This document shows positions 32,453 to 40,625 of a stretch of 54,121 nucleotides of DNA, piece after piece. Both the position numbers and the translations under genes were made by a program. This DNA comes from Streptomyces sp. NRRL F-5727 (GTDB lineage: Bacteria; Actinomycetota; Actinomycetes; Streptomycetales; Streptomycetaceae), in contig NZ_JOGX01000043.1 in NCBI RefSeq assembly GCF_000719555.1, forward strand, positions 1 to 54,121, read 5' to 3'. Under the pieces are notes generated by a model. That model searched no databases, was not told where the DNA came from, and saw only the letters and a program-made list of their open reading frames with translations. How positions within the stretch are numbered: the first letter of the stretch is position 1; each line of letters begins with the position of its first letter.

Positions 32453-33847
32453 TCAGCTGCCGAAGCCGAGGCCGAGGCGGTCGAGGGTGCGGAGCCACAG
32501 GTCGCGGCGGCCCTCGTTGCGGTCGGAGCGGGTGAGCGAGCGCTGGGTGAGACCGATGCCGATCGCGCGGGCCGGCTCGGGCGGGAAGGGCAGCGGCTTG
32601 CGGCGGACGAGTGCGAGGGAGGTGCGCTCGGTGCGGGCGCCGGCCAGCAGGTCGAGCATGACCTCGGCCCCGAAGCGGGTGGCGCCGACGCCGAGGCCGG
32701 TGAAGCCGGCGGCGTACGCCACCTTGCCGTGGTGGCTGGTGTCGAAGAAGACGCAGAAGCGGGTGCTGGTGTCGATGGCCCCGCCCCAGGCGTGGCTGAA
32801 GCGGACGCCCTCCAGCTGCGGGAAGGTCCGGAAGAAGGTGCGGGCCAGGGTCGCGAAGGTCTCCGGGCGCCGTTCGTTCTCGGCGCTGACGCGTCCGGCG
32901 TAGCGGTAGACGACGTCGTAGCCGCCCCACAGGATGCGGTTGTCGGCGGAGATCCGCACGTAGTGGAAGTGGTTCGCGGGGTCGGACCAGCCCTGGCGGT
33001 TCTTCCAGCCGACGGCGGCGAGCTGGTCCGCGGTGAGCGGTTCCGTCATCAGCGCGTAGTCGTAGACGGGCACCGTGTAGAGCCGGTGGCGGCGGAGCAG
33101 CGACGGGTAGGCGTTGGTGGCGAGGGCGACGCGAGGGGCGGTGACGCGGCCGTAGGGGGTGCGGACGGCGACGACGGCGCCGTGTTCGTCGAGGGAGAGG
33201 CCGGGAGTGTGCTCGTGGATGCGGACGCCGAGGTCGAGGCAGGCCCGCTTGAGGCCCCAGGCGAGGCGGGCCGGGTTGACCATGGCCGTGTCGCTCTTGT
33301 TCCACAGGCCGCCGAGGAAGGTCGGCGAGTCGATCTCGGCTCGGACGGCGTCGGCGTCGAGGAGGGTGGTGGTGGCGCCGTACCGTGCGGCGGTCTCGGC
33401 CTCCTCGGCCAGCCAGGGCAGCTGGTGGGGCTCGGTGGCGACGGTGAGGGAGCCGGTGCGCTCCCAGTCGCAGTCGATGCCGTACCGCTCGACGGCGTCC
33501 TCCATGGCCTGCAGGTTCTCGCGGCCGAGGCGTTCGAGGGTGGCGATCTCGTCGGGCCAGCGGTCGAGGCCGTTGCCGAGGCCGTGGGTGAGGCTGGACT
33601 CGCAGAAGCCGCCGTTGCGGCCGGAGGCGGCGTGGCCGATCTCCGTGCCCTCGATGAGGACGACGTCGGTGGCGGGGTCGCGTTCCTTGGCGACGAGCGC
33701 GGTCCACAGGCCGGCGTAGCCGCCGCCGACGACCAGGAGGTCGCAGGTGGTGCCGCCGACGAGGGCGGGGGTGGCCCGGGGGCGGCGGGGGTCGTCGAGC
33801 CAGAACGGCTTCGGTTCGGCGTCCCGCAGGGAGGTCAGGTGGTCCAT
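32453..33847 (-). CDS. DAO-type FAD-dependent amine/amino-acid oxidase (PuuB/glycine oxidase-like)
   Basis: The 464-residue flavoprotein has a Rossmann FAD motif LLVVGGGYAGLW (G41-x-G-x-x-G46), VVLIEGTEIGHAASGRNGGF, and a C-terminal FAD-contact segment (AGFTGLGVGATRFGA). The start of the mature protein (EPKPFWLDDPRRPRATPAL) and the ASGRNGG motif resemble gamma-glutamylputrescine oxidase-like DAO enzymes that oxidatively deaminate primary or secondary amines. AAGGACACC precedes ATG 33847. Its promoter carries a site identical over 21 bp to the TetR/amidohydrolase intergenic site at 41351-41371, which suggests control by that TetR and action on an amine released by the amidohydrolase. Confidence 0.85.
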   Translation of the reverse strand: MDHLTSLRDAEPKPFWLDDPRRPRATPALVGGTTCDLLVVGGGYAGLWTALVAKERDPATDVVLIEGTEIGHAASGRNGGFCESSLTHGLGNGLDRWPDEIATLERLGRENLQAMEDAVERYGIDCDWERTGSLTVATEPHQLPWLAEEAETAARYGATTTLLDADAVRAEIDSPTFLGGLWNKSDTAMVNPARLAWGLKRACLDLGVRIHEHTPGLSLDEHGAVVAVRTPYGRVTAPRVALATNAYPSLLRRHRLYTVPVYDYALMTEPLTADQLAAVGWKNRQGWSDPANHFHYVRISADNRILWGGYDVVYRYAGRVSAENERRPETFATLARTFFRTFPQLEGVRFSHAWGGAIDTSTRFCVFFDTSHHGKVAYAAGFTGLGVGATRFGAEVMLDLLAGARTERTSLALVRRKPLPFPPEPARAIGIGLTQRSLTRSDRNEGRRDLWLRTLDRLGLGFGS

Positions 33848-33931
33848 GGGGGTGTCCTTCGGATCGCGGAGGAGCCCGGTCGCGGGGCTCCTTCCGAGGT
33901 GCCGCCCATGAGACCGGGCCGCGCCCGGCAA

Positions 33932-33950
33932 GGTCAATGGTGTTGACGTA
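33932..33950. promoter_or_regulatory. TetR-type operator overlapping the FAD oxidase -35 box
   Basis: GGTCAATGGTGTTGACGTA contains GTCAA-TGGTG-TTGAC. Read on the minus strand, the 21 bases covering 33933-33953 equal 41351-41371 exactly. TTGACC (complement 33932-33937) can be the -35 box, with TCTCAT (complement 33908-33913) 18 bp later, so a bound repressor would block transcription of the oxidase. Confidence 0.75.
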
Positions 33951-33988
33951 AGGCGGCCGCCGAGGGCCCGGGAGGGGCCGCCGGCGGT

Positions 33989-34858
33989 TCAGCCCCGCGG
34001 GTCCCAGCGGTCGAGGAGCCCCTCCGCGATGCGGCGGGCGCCGGGGTCGTACCGCTGCGCGAGGGTGCGGAAGGTGCGCTCGGCGGCCTCGGCGGGCCAC
34101 TCCTCGGGGAGGTGTTCGGCGGGCAGGTACGGGTCGCGGCGGACGAGTTCCAGCCAGTCGGTGTGGAGCAGCAGTTGGCGGCCGAGGTCGTCGCGGGCGT
34201 CGGCGGAGGCCGGTGCTTCGCCGTCCCAGCGGGCGAGGAAGGCGCGGTATCCGGCGGCGACGGCGTCGAGGTCGAAGGCGGTACGGAGCAGGGCGCCCGC
34301 CTCGGTCGGCGCGGCGGCCTGCCCGTGGAAGGCCCTGATACGGTCCCCGAGCCCGAGCTCCGCCGCGAGGGGCGCGACGTCGACGCGGCCGGGGGCGGCC
34401 CACAGGCCGCTCTGGAGCGGGCCGAAGCCGGCCCAGACGAGCCGGGAGCGCAGGTCGTGACGCTCCCGGCGCCAGGATTCGGGGAGCGAGAAGCCGACGA
34501 GGGTCCAGGTGCCGTCCCAGGTCCGGTTGACGGCGCCGGTGCGCCGGACGCGCTCCTCGCCGTCGGCGAGCACGGCGGCGGCGCGGTCGGTGAGCGAGAA
34601 GTACATGCGGCGGCCGCGGCGGTGCCGGTCCAGGAGTCCCCGCCCGACCATGCGGGTCAGCGTGGAGCGGACGGCGTCCTCGCCGACGTCGGCGCGGGCG
34701 AGGGCGTCGATGACACCGGCCGAGGAGAGCGCGGTGCCGGTGCCGAGCACATGGATGCCGAAGAAGCTCAGCATCAGGGACTGGGGGCGGGGCGCGGAGC
34801 CGCGGCCGCCGGTGTCGGGCTCGGCGTCCGGGGTGCGCCGAGGGGCGGGTGGGATCAC
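33989..34858 (-). CDS. PaaX-family transcriptional repressor
   Basis: The 289-residue protein has the PaaX layout: a winged-helix N-terminal domain (SLMLSFFGIHVLGTG...VRSTLTRMVGRGLL, about 30-75), the middle segment TWTLVGFSLPESWRRERHDL and the C-terminal DLGRQLLLHTDWLELVRRDP with LPAEHLPEEWP. PaaX represses phenylacetate catabolism and is displaced by phenylacetyl-CoA; homologues sense other acyl-CoA thioesters. It is divergent from the SDR/amidohydrolase/acyl-CoA ligase/MaoC operon, which makes an acyl-CoA formed by that ligase its likely effector. GTG 34858 is a provisional start; the first ~28 residues are Pro/Arg-rich. Confidence 0.88.
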   Translation of the reverse strand: MIPPAPRRTPDAEPDTGGRGSAPRPQSLMLSFFGIHVLGTGTALSSAGVIDALARADVGEDAVRSTLTRMVGRGLLDRHRRGRRMYFSLTDRAAAVLADGEERVRRTGAVNRTWDGTWTLVGFSLPESWRRERHDLRSRLVWAGFGPLQSGLWAAPGRVDVAPLAAELGLGDRIRAFHGQAAAPTEAGALLRTAFDLDAVAAGYRAFLARWDGEAPASADARDDLGRQLLLHTDWLELVRRDPYLPAEHLPEEWPAEAAERTFRTLAQRYDPGARRIAEGLLDRWDPRG

Positions 34859-34922
34859 GGGGGACAGCGTAGGGGGGCGGGTTCCGGGCGCGGAGGCCCC
34901 GGCAGAAATATTCGGCACTTTA

Positions 34923-34951
34923 TTGACCGCAGACGGGAAGTTGCCTAACTT
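34923..34951 (+). promoter_or_regulatory. promoter of the SDR-ligase-MaoC operon with overlapping dyad
   Basis: TTGACC (34923-34928), a 17-bp spacer and TAACTT (34946-34951) form a good promoter. AAGTT-GCCT-AACTT (34938-34951) is a dyad overlapping the -10 box and is a natural operator candidate for the divergent PaaX protein. Surrounding DNA is AT-rich for this window. Confidence 0.6.
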
Positions 34952-35032
34952 TGGCGCCGCCGGTGCGTGTGCGAGGCGGCGATCCCGCGCCCCGCCCCCG
35001 GCGACCCTCGACTCACGGGAAGGACCCCGTCC

Positions 35033-36004
35033 ATGACCTCTCCTCAGGTGAATCCGGTGCATCCGGTGCGCCCGGCGGACCCGACAGACCCGGTGAATCC
35101 GGTGGATCTCACCGGCAAGGTGGCCGTCGTCACCGGCAGCGGCCGCGGCCTCGGCCTCGCCTACGCCCGTTCGCTGGCCGCCGCCGGCGCAGCCGTCGTC
35201 GTCAACGACGTGGACGCCGAGGCCGCCGGCGCGGCGGTCAAGGAGATCACCGAGGCGGGCGGCCGGGCCGTCGCCGAGGTGGTGCCGGTCGGCTCGACCG
35301 AGGCCGCCGAGGCGCTCGTCGCCCGGGCCGTCGACAGCTTCGGCCGGATCGACACGATGGTCACCAACGCGGGCGTGCTCCGCGACCGGGTGCTGTGGAA
35401 GATGACCGACGACGACTTCGACACCGTCGTCCAGGTCCACCTGCGCGGCACCTTCACCTGCGTCCGCGCCGCCGTCGAGCGCATGCGCGAGCAGGGCGAC
35501 GGCGGCCGGATCGTCGTCGCCGGCTCCCCCGCCGGACAGCGCGGCAACTTCGGCCAGACCAACTACGCCGCCGCCAAGGCCGGCATCGCCGCCATGGTCC
35601 GCACCTGGGCGATGGAGCTGGGCCGCGCGGGCATCACCGCCAACGCGGTCATCCCGGTCGCCGCGACCGCCATGACCAAGACCGTCCCGGTCTTCGCCCC
35701 GCACATCGAGGCCCTGGAGCGGGACGGCACGCCGTTCCCGGACAGCCTGCGCAAGGGCGAGGGCTTCGGCACCCCCGAGGACGTCGCCGGCCTGGTCGCC
35801 TTCCTCGCCTCGGACGCCTCCGCCGGCGTCACCGGCCAGTGCATCGGCATCGGCGGCGACAAGCTCGCCCTCTGGTCGCACCCGCAGGAGATCGCGGTGG
35901 CGTACGCGGACGGCGGCTGGAGCGCGGACGCGATCGCCGCCGCCTGGCCGGTCTCCGTCGGCCGCGCCCCGGAGACCTACGGCATCCCCGCCCCGGTCCT
36001 GTGA
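35033..36004 (+). CDS. SDR-family oxidoreductase (3-hydroxyacyl-CoA dehydrogenase-like, MFE-2 type)
   Basis: The 323-residue protein has the NAD-binding motif VVTGSGRGLG (about 32-41), VVVNDVDAEAAG, NAG near residue 118, and the catalytic S165...Y178-x-x-x-K182. The VVND sequence and long C-terminal tail (after GGDKLALWSHPQEIAVAYAD) are like the dehydrogenase unit of peroxisomal multifunctional enzyme type 2, which with a MaoC hydratase runs two beta-oxidation steps; a MaoC gene lies in the same operon. The N-terminus carries a Pro-Val repeat (NPVHPVRPADPTDPVNPVD) encoded by short DNA repeats and absent from usual SDRs. GGAAGGA precedes the ATG. It overlaps the next gene by four bases. Confidence 0.87.
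   Translation: MTSPQVNPVHPVRPADPTDPVNPVDLTGKVAVVTGSGRGLGLAYARSLAAAGAAVVVNDVDAEAAGAAVKEITEAGGRAVAEVVPVGSTEAAEALVARAVDSFGRIDTMVTNAGVLRDRVLWKMTDDDFDTVVQVHLRGTFTCVRAAVERMREQGDGGRIVVAGSPAGQRGNFGQTNYAAAKAGIAAMVRTWAMELGRAGITANAVIPVAATAMTKTVPVFAPHIEALERDGTPFPDSLRKGEGFGTPEDVAGLVAFLASDASAGVTGQCIGIGGDKLALWSHPQEIAVAYADGGWSADAIAAAWPVSVGRAPETYGIPAPVL
35051..35104 (+). repeat. degenerate 9-bp repeats in the SDR N-terminus
   Basis: Words of the form (A)ATCCGGTG(C) recur and encode NPV/HPV/DPV units (residues 7-24). The array is in frame and upstream of the first strand of the Rossmann fold, so it extends the N-terminus without disturbing the fold. Confidence 0.7.
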
Positions 36005-36885
36005 GCGGCGCCGTGATGGACCTCGACGCGCTCGTCGCCATCGACATGCACGCCCACGCGGAGGTGTCCGCGAAGGGCGCGGCGTCGCTCTCGGCCGAAC
36101 TGGACGCCGCCGCCGGCGCGTACTTCAAGGCGGAGCACCGGCACCCGACGCTCCCGGAGATCGCCGCGTACTACCGCGAGCGGTCGATGGCCTGCGTGGT
36201 CTTCACCGTGGACGCGGAGTCGACCACCGGCACCGAGCCGGTGCCGAACGAGGAGATCGCCGAGGCGGCCGCCGAGAACCCGGACGTCATCATCCCGTTC
36301 GCCGGCGTCGACCCGTACAAGGGCAAGGCGGCGGTTCGTCAGATCCGGCGGCTCGTCAACGAGTTCGGGGTCAAGGGCGTCAAGTTCCACCCGAACCTGC
36401 AGGCGTTCCACCCCAACGACCGGATGGCCTACCCCCTCTACGAGGCCATCGAGGACGCGGGCGCGATCGCGGTCTTCCACACCGGCCAGACCGGCATCGG
36501 CGCGGGCGCGCCGGGCGGCGGCGGGATCCGGCTGAAGTACTCGAACCCGATGGACGTGGACGACGTCGCCGCCGACTTCCCGGGCATGCGGATCGTCCTC
36601 GCCCACCCGTCCTTCCCCTGGCAGGACGAGGCGCTGGCGGTGGCGACGCACAAGCCGAACGTGTACATCGACCTGTCCGGCTGGTCGCCGAAGTACTTCC
36701 CGCCGCAGCTGGTCCGCTACGCGAACAGCCTCCTGCAGGACAAGGTCCTGTTCGGCTCGGACTATCCGCTGCTCACGCCGGACCGCTGGCTCGCCGACTT
36801 CGCCGGGCTGCCGCTCAAGGACGAGGTGCGACCGAAGATCCTGAAGGACAACGCGGCCCGTCTGCTCGGCCTCACCACCACCTGA
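36001..36885 (+). CDS. amidohydrolase family 2 protein (decarboxylase/hydrolase fold)
   Basis: The 294-residue TIM-barrel protein shows the metal-binding H17-A-H19 (AIDMHAHAE), VKGVKFHPNLQAFHPND with the central His, FHTGQTG, RIVLAHPSFPW and LFGSDYPLLTPDRW with the catalytic Asp. This family contains decarboxylases such as gamma-resorcylate decarboxylase and hydrolases of lactone or ring-cleavage products. GTG 36001 overlaps the SDR stop; ATG 36016 is an alternative. It sits between the SDR and the acyl-CoA ligase and presumably makes or processes the acid that the ligase activates. The reaction cannot be fixed from sequence alone. Confidence 0.87.
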   Translation: MSGAVMDLDALVAIDMHAHAEVSAKGAASLSAELDAAAGAYFKAEHRHPTLPEIAAYYRERSMACVVFTVDAESTTGTEPVPNEEIAEAAAENPDVIIPFAGVDPYKGKAAVRQIRRLVNEFGVKGVKFHPNLQAFHPNDRMAYPLYEAIEDAGAIAVFHTGQTGIGAGAPGGGGIRLKYSNPMDVDDVAADFPGMRIVLAHPSFPWQDEALAVATHKPNVYIDLSGWSPKYFPPQLVRYANSLLQDKVLFGSDYPLLTPDRWLADFAGLPLKDEVRPKILKDNAARLLGLTTT

Positions 36886-36896
36886 GGGAGGACGCC

Positions 36897-38426
36897 ATGC
36901 GCAACCAGGGCATCGGCTCCTGGCCGGCCCGCCGGAACCGCAGGAGCCCCCGCCGGACCGCCCTCGTGCACGAGGGCCGTTCGCTCGACTACGCGACGCT
37001 GCACGACCGCTCCACCCGCCTCGCCCACGCCCTGCGGGGCGCGGGCGTGGAGCGCGGGGACCGGGTCGCCTTCCTGGGCCCGAACCATCCGGCGTACCTG
37101 GAGACGCTGTTCGCCGCCGGGCTCCTCGGGGCGGTCTTCGTGCCGCTCAACACCCGCCTCGCCGCAGCGGAGTTGGCGTACCAGCTGACGGACTCCGGCA
37201 GCCGGGTGCTGGTGCACGCCCGGCAGCCGGAGGAGAAGGTGGCCGGACCGGCCTCGGCCGCCGGGACCGCCACCCTGCTCTCCGTCGAGGGCGAGGGGCC
37301 GGGCCTGGTGTACGAGGAGCTGCTCGCCGCCGCGCCGGCGGAGCCGCTCGACGAGGAGGTGGGGCACGACGACGTCTGCCTGATCATGTACACCTCGGGC
37401 ACCACGGGCCGGGCGAAGGGCGCCGTCCTCACCCACGGCAACATCGTCTGGAACAGCCTCAACGTCGTCGTCGACACCGACGTCGCCGCCGATGAGGTGG
37501 CCCTCGTCGGCGCCCCGCTCTTCCACACCGGCGCGCTCGGCATGAGCTGCCTGCCGACCCTCCTCAAGGGCGGCACGGTGGTGCTGGAGTCGGCCTTCGA
37601 CCCGGAGCGGGCCCTGCGCCTCATCGGGCGCCACGGCGTCACGGCGCTCTTCGGGGTGCCGACGATGTACGACGCGATGGCGGCCGCCCCCGGCTGGCGG
37701 GAGGCGGACCTGACCAGTCTGCGGCTCCTGCTGTGCGGCGGGGCGCCCGTCCCGAGCCGGACCGCCCGCGCCTACCTGGAGCGGGGGCTCGCCTTCGTCC
37801 AGGGGTACGGCATGACCGAGGCGGCGCCCGGCGCGCTGATCCTGGACCGTGCCGACTCGGCGCGCCGTGCCGGCACGGCGGGCGTCCCGCACTTCTTCAC
37901 CGACGTGCGGGTGCTGCGCGAGGACGGCTCGGAGGCGGCGCCCGGCGAGAAGGGCGAGGTCGTGGTGGCGGGGCCGAACGTGACCCCCGGCTACTGGAAC
38001 CTGCCGGAAGCGACCGCCGCGGCCTTCCGCGACGGGGGGCGTTTCCGTTCGGGCGACGTCGCCACCGTCGACGCCGACGGCTACGTCACGCTCGTCGACC
38101 GCCTCAAGGACATGATCATCTCGGGCGGGGAGAACATCTACCCGGCCGAGGTCGAGGAGGCCCTGCTCCGGCACCCGGACGTCGCCGAGGCGGCCGTCAT
38201 CGGCGTCCCCGACACCCGCTGGGGCGAAGTCGGCCGCGCGGTCGTCGTCCCGCGCGCCGGGACCTCCCCGACCGCCGAGGAGCTGCTCGCCCACCTCGGG
38301 GGCCTGCTGGCCCGCTACAAGATCCCGCGGAGCGTCGTGCTCGCGCCCGAACTGCCCCGCAACGCCACCGGAAAGCTGCTGAAGGGCCCCATCCGGGACC
38401 ACTACGGCAGCTCCCCCGCCCACTGA
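36897..38426 (+). CDS. AMP-binding acyl-CoA synthetase (ligase)
   Basis: The 509-residue enzyme is an ANL-family acyl-CoA ligase. P-loop YTSGTTGRAKG starts near residue 165, QGYGMTEAAPG lies in the A5 region, GRFRSGDVATVDADGYV and DRLKDMIISGGENIYPAEVE mark the hinge, and the C-terminal catalytic Lys (~493) is in NATGKLLKG. It converts a carboxylic acid, ATP and CoA to acyl-CoA, AMP and PPi. The length fits medium-chain or aromatic acid ligases. GGGAGGA is directly upstream of the ATG. Located after the amidohydrolase-2 and before the MaoC gene, it probably starts a CoA-dependent degradation route; its product is a candidate PaaX effector. Confidence 0.93.
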   Translation: MRNQGIGSWPARRNRRSPRRTALVHEGRSLDYATLHDRSTRLAHALRGAGVERGDRVAFLGPNHPAYLETLFAAGLLGAVFVPLNTRLAAAELAYQLTDSGSRVLVHARQPEEKVAGPASAAGTATLLSVEGEGPGLVYEELLAAAPAEPLDEEVGHDDVCLIMYTSGTTGRAKGAVLTHGNIVWNSLNVVVDTDVAADEVALVGAPLFHTGALGMSCLPTLLKGGTVVLESAFDPERALRLIGRHGVTALFGVPTMYDAMAAAPGWREADLTSLRLLLCGGAPVPSRTARAYLERGLAFVQGYGMTEAAPGALILDRADSARRAGTAGVPHFFTDVRVLREDGSEAAPGEKGEVVVAGPNVTPGYWNLPEATAAAFRDGGRFRSGDVATVDADGYVTLVDRLKDMIISGGENIYPAEVEEALLRHPDVAEAAVIGVPDTRWGEVGRAVVVPRAGTSPTAEELLAHLGGLLARYKIPRSVVLAPELPRNATGKLLKGPIRDHYGSSPAH

Positions 38427-38443
38427 CCTTCTGGAGAACCCCC

Positions 38444-38899
38444 ATGGCCCTCACCGTCCACGGCATCGACGGGATCCGCGCCCAGGCCGGCGCCGACCTC
38501 GGCCACAGCTCCTGGGTGGAGATCGCCCAGTCCCGCGTCGACACCTTCGCCGACGCCACCGACGACCACCAGTGGATCCACGTCGACCAGGAGCGGGCCG
38601 CCGCCGGCCCCTTCGGCGGCACCATCGCCCACGGCTACCTCACCCTCTCCCTCCTCATCCCCATGTGGAGCGAGCTGCTCCAGGTCGAGGACGTCTCGAT
38701 GGCCGTCAACTACGGCCTGAACAAGGTGCGTTTCCCCTCCCCCGTGCGCGTCGGCTCCAAGATCCGCACCCACGGTCGGATCGCCGCGGTCGAGGACGTG
38801 CGCGGCGGCGTCGAGGTCGTCGTCGACCTCACGGTGGAGATCGACGGCTCCGAGAAGCCCGCCTGCGTGGCCCAGGCGGTCTACCGCTTCCACGCCTGA
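38444..38899 (+). CDS. MaoC-like (R)-specific enoyl-CoA hydratase
   Basis: The 151-residue hotdog-fold protein has the hydratase-2 motif FADATDDHQWIHVDQERAAA with D41 and H46 as expected catalytic residues and GGTIAHGYLTLSLL following. NYGLNKVRFPSPVRVGSKIR is typical of Streptomyces and mycobacterial MaoC single-domain hydratases. It adds water to an enoyl-CoA to give a (R)-3-hydroxyacyl-CoA, the substrate for the SDR in this operon. CTGGAGA lies before the ATG. No acyl-CoA dehydrogenase or thiolase is adjacent, so the cluster completes only part of a beta-oxidation cycle unless others supply these steps. Confidence 0.92.
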   Translation: MALTVHGIDGIRAQAGADLGHSSWVEIAQSRVDTFADATDDHQWIHVDQERAAAGPFGGTIAHGYLTLSLLIPMWSELLQVEDVSMAVNYGLNKVRFPSPVRVGSKIRTHGRIAAVEDVRGGVEVVVDLTVEIDGSEKPACVAQAVYRFHA

Positions 38900-39023
38900 C
38901 CTCCCGCCCCGAAGAGGCGGCCGCCGCCCCGGCGACCGCCCCTTCGGCATGCCCCCGGCCGGACAGCGGGACGGTCACGCGCCGGGTACGGTTCTCCCCG
39001 CGCGCGGGACGAGGGAGGCGGAC

Positions 39024-40604
39024 ATGGCGGTGGAGCGGCCCGACGGGGTGGTGGGGCCTCTGGAGCGGGGGCTCGCCGTGGTGCGGGCCGTGGTCGACGG
39101 CGGCGGGCGGCGGGGGCTCGGGGAGGTGGCGCGGGCGACCGGGCTCGCCCGGGCCACGGTGGACCGGGTCGCCACCACGCTCACCGTCCTCGGGGTGCTG
39201 CGCGCCGAGGGGCGCGACCTGCTGCTCGCGCCGGGCGCGGCCGCGCTCGGCAACGCCTATCTGGACTTCTGCGGGCTGCCCGGGCTCCTCGGGCCGCATG
39301 CCGCCGCGCTCGCCGACGAGCTCGACGCGCCCGTGTCGCTCGCCGTCCCCGACGGGGACGGGGTCCGGTTCCTCACCCAGGCGACCCGGCGCCGGGCCAT
39401 GGCCATCTCGTTCCGGCCCGGCGACCTGCTGCCGGCCGAACGCTGCGCGCCCGGCGCCCTGTTCGCCGCCGGCTGGGACGCGGAGCGGTTCGCCGCGTGG
39501 CGGGAGTCGCACGGCGACGACGGCGGGTTCCCGGCGCGGGTGCGGGCGGCCCGCGAGCGGGGCGCGGCCGTCGACGACCAGCTGATCGAGCCGGGCCTGG
39601 TGGCCGTCGCCCTGCCGGTACGGGACCCGGCGGGGGCCGTCGTGTGCGCGGTCAGCGCCGTCAGCCACACCAGCCGGCACGACGCCGCCGCCCTGGAGGC
39701 GCTGGCCCTCGCCCCGCTCGCCCGGACCGTCGCCGCGATGGAGGCCGCGCTCGCCGCCGGACCACCGGCCGCCGCCGGGCCCGCCGCCCTGGCCGCCGGG
39801 CCCGCGCTCAAGGAGGAGCTGGGGTCGGGCTACCTCCAGTCGCTGGCCCGGGGGCTCGACGTGCTGCGCGCCTTCGGAGCCGTACGCGGGCCCGCCCGGC
39901 TCACCGATCTCGCCCGGCTCGCCGGGCTTCCCCGGGCGACCGCCCGGCGCTCGCTGATCACGCTGCGGCACCTGGGGTACGTACGGGAGGAGGCCGGGGG
40001 TTTCGTGCTCCTCCCCCGCGTCCTCGAACTCGGCCACGCCCTGCTGTCCGCGCTCACCCTCCCCGAGATCGCCACCCCGCACCTGGTCCGACTGGTGCGC
40101 GCCGTCCGGGAGTCGGCGTCGGTGGCGGTGCTCGACGGCGACGACATCCGGTACGTGGCGCGGGTGGCGGGCAGCCGCCTCCTGCACATCGACATCGTGG
40201 TGGGCACCCGCCTGCCCGCGTACGCCACCTCGATGGGGCGGGTGCTGCTCGGCGCCCTGCCGGAGGCGGAGCGGGACGCGCGGCTCGGGCGGATCACCCC
40301 GGAGGCCCTGACCCCCCGGACCCTGACCGGGCCCGAGGAGCTGCGGGAGGCCGTGGCGGCGACCGCCGGGCGCGGGTTCGGGTGGGTGGAGGAGGAGCTG
40401 GAGGAGGGGCTGCGGTCGATCGCGGTGCCCGTCCGGGACGGCGCGGGGCGGGTGGTGGCGGCGCTCAACGTCGCGCTGCACGCGGGCCGTTGCTCCCCGG
40501 AGGAGAGCCTGGACGCGCTCCTGCCACGGCTTCGGGAGACCGCCGGAGCCATCTCCGCGGACCTGGCGGCGGTGGGCCGTCACGCCCCCGTGGGGCGGTT
40601 CTGA
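39024..40604 (+). CDS. tandem double IclR-family regulator
   Basis: The 526-residue protein is two IclR proteins in one chain. The first half has a winged-helix (GPLERGLAVVRAVV...EVARATGLARATVDRVATTL, about 12-60) and effector domain up to ~240. The second half starts SLARGLDVLRAFGAVRGPAR (about 276) with RLAGLPRATARRSLITLRHL, and its effector domain (SVAVLDGDDIRYVARV, ATSMGRVLLGAL) ends near 510. Usual IclR regulators are ~250 residues and bind as dimers of dimers, so this fusion could bind DNA as a fixed dimer. The second half resembles PcaR/PobR-like aromatic-acid regulators. GAGGGAGG precedes ATG 39024. It probably controls the acyl-CoA cluster. Confidence 0.9.
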   Translation: MAVERPDGVVGPLERGLAVVRAVVDGGGRRGLGEVARATGLARATVDRVATTLTVLGVLRAEGRDLLLAPGAAALGNAYLDFCGLPGLLGPHAAALADELDAPVSLAVPDGDGVRFLTQATRRRAMAISFRPGDLLPAERCAPGALFAAGWDAERFAAWRESHGDDGGFPARVRAARERGAAVDDQLIEPGLVAVALPVRDPAGAVVCAVSAVSHTSRHDAAALEALALAPLARTVAAMEAALAAGPPAAAGPAALAAGPALKEELGSGYLQSLARGLDVLRAFGAVRGPARLTDLARLAGLPRATARRSLITLRHLGYVREEAGGFVLLPRVLELGHALLSALTLPEIATPHLVRLVRAVRESASVAVLDGDDIRYVARVAGSRLLHIDIVVGTRLPAYATSMGRVLLGALPEAERDARLGRITPEALTPRTLTGPEELREAVAATAGRGFGWVEEELEEGLRSIAVPVRDGAGRVVAALNVALHAGRCSPEESLDALLPRLRETAGAISADLAAVGRHAPVGRF

Positions 40605-40625
40605 CGCGGCACCGGAGAGGTGTTC

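Noticed and set aside
31737..34403. An 888-codon extension of the HAD phosphatase on the minus strand
   Set aside because: The part upstream of 32393 is antisense-frame shadow of the FAD oxidase, with no domain; motif I starts just after the GTG at 32393 with a good ribosome binding site.
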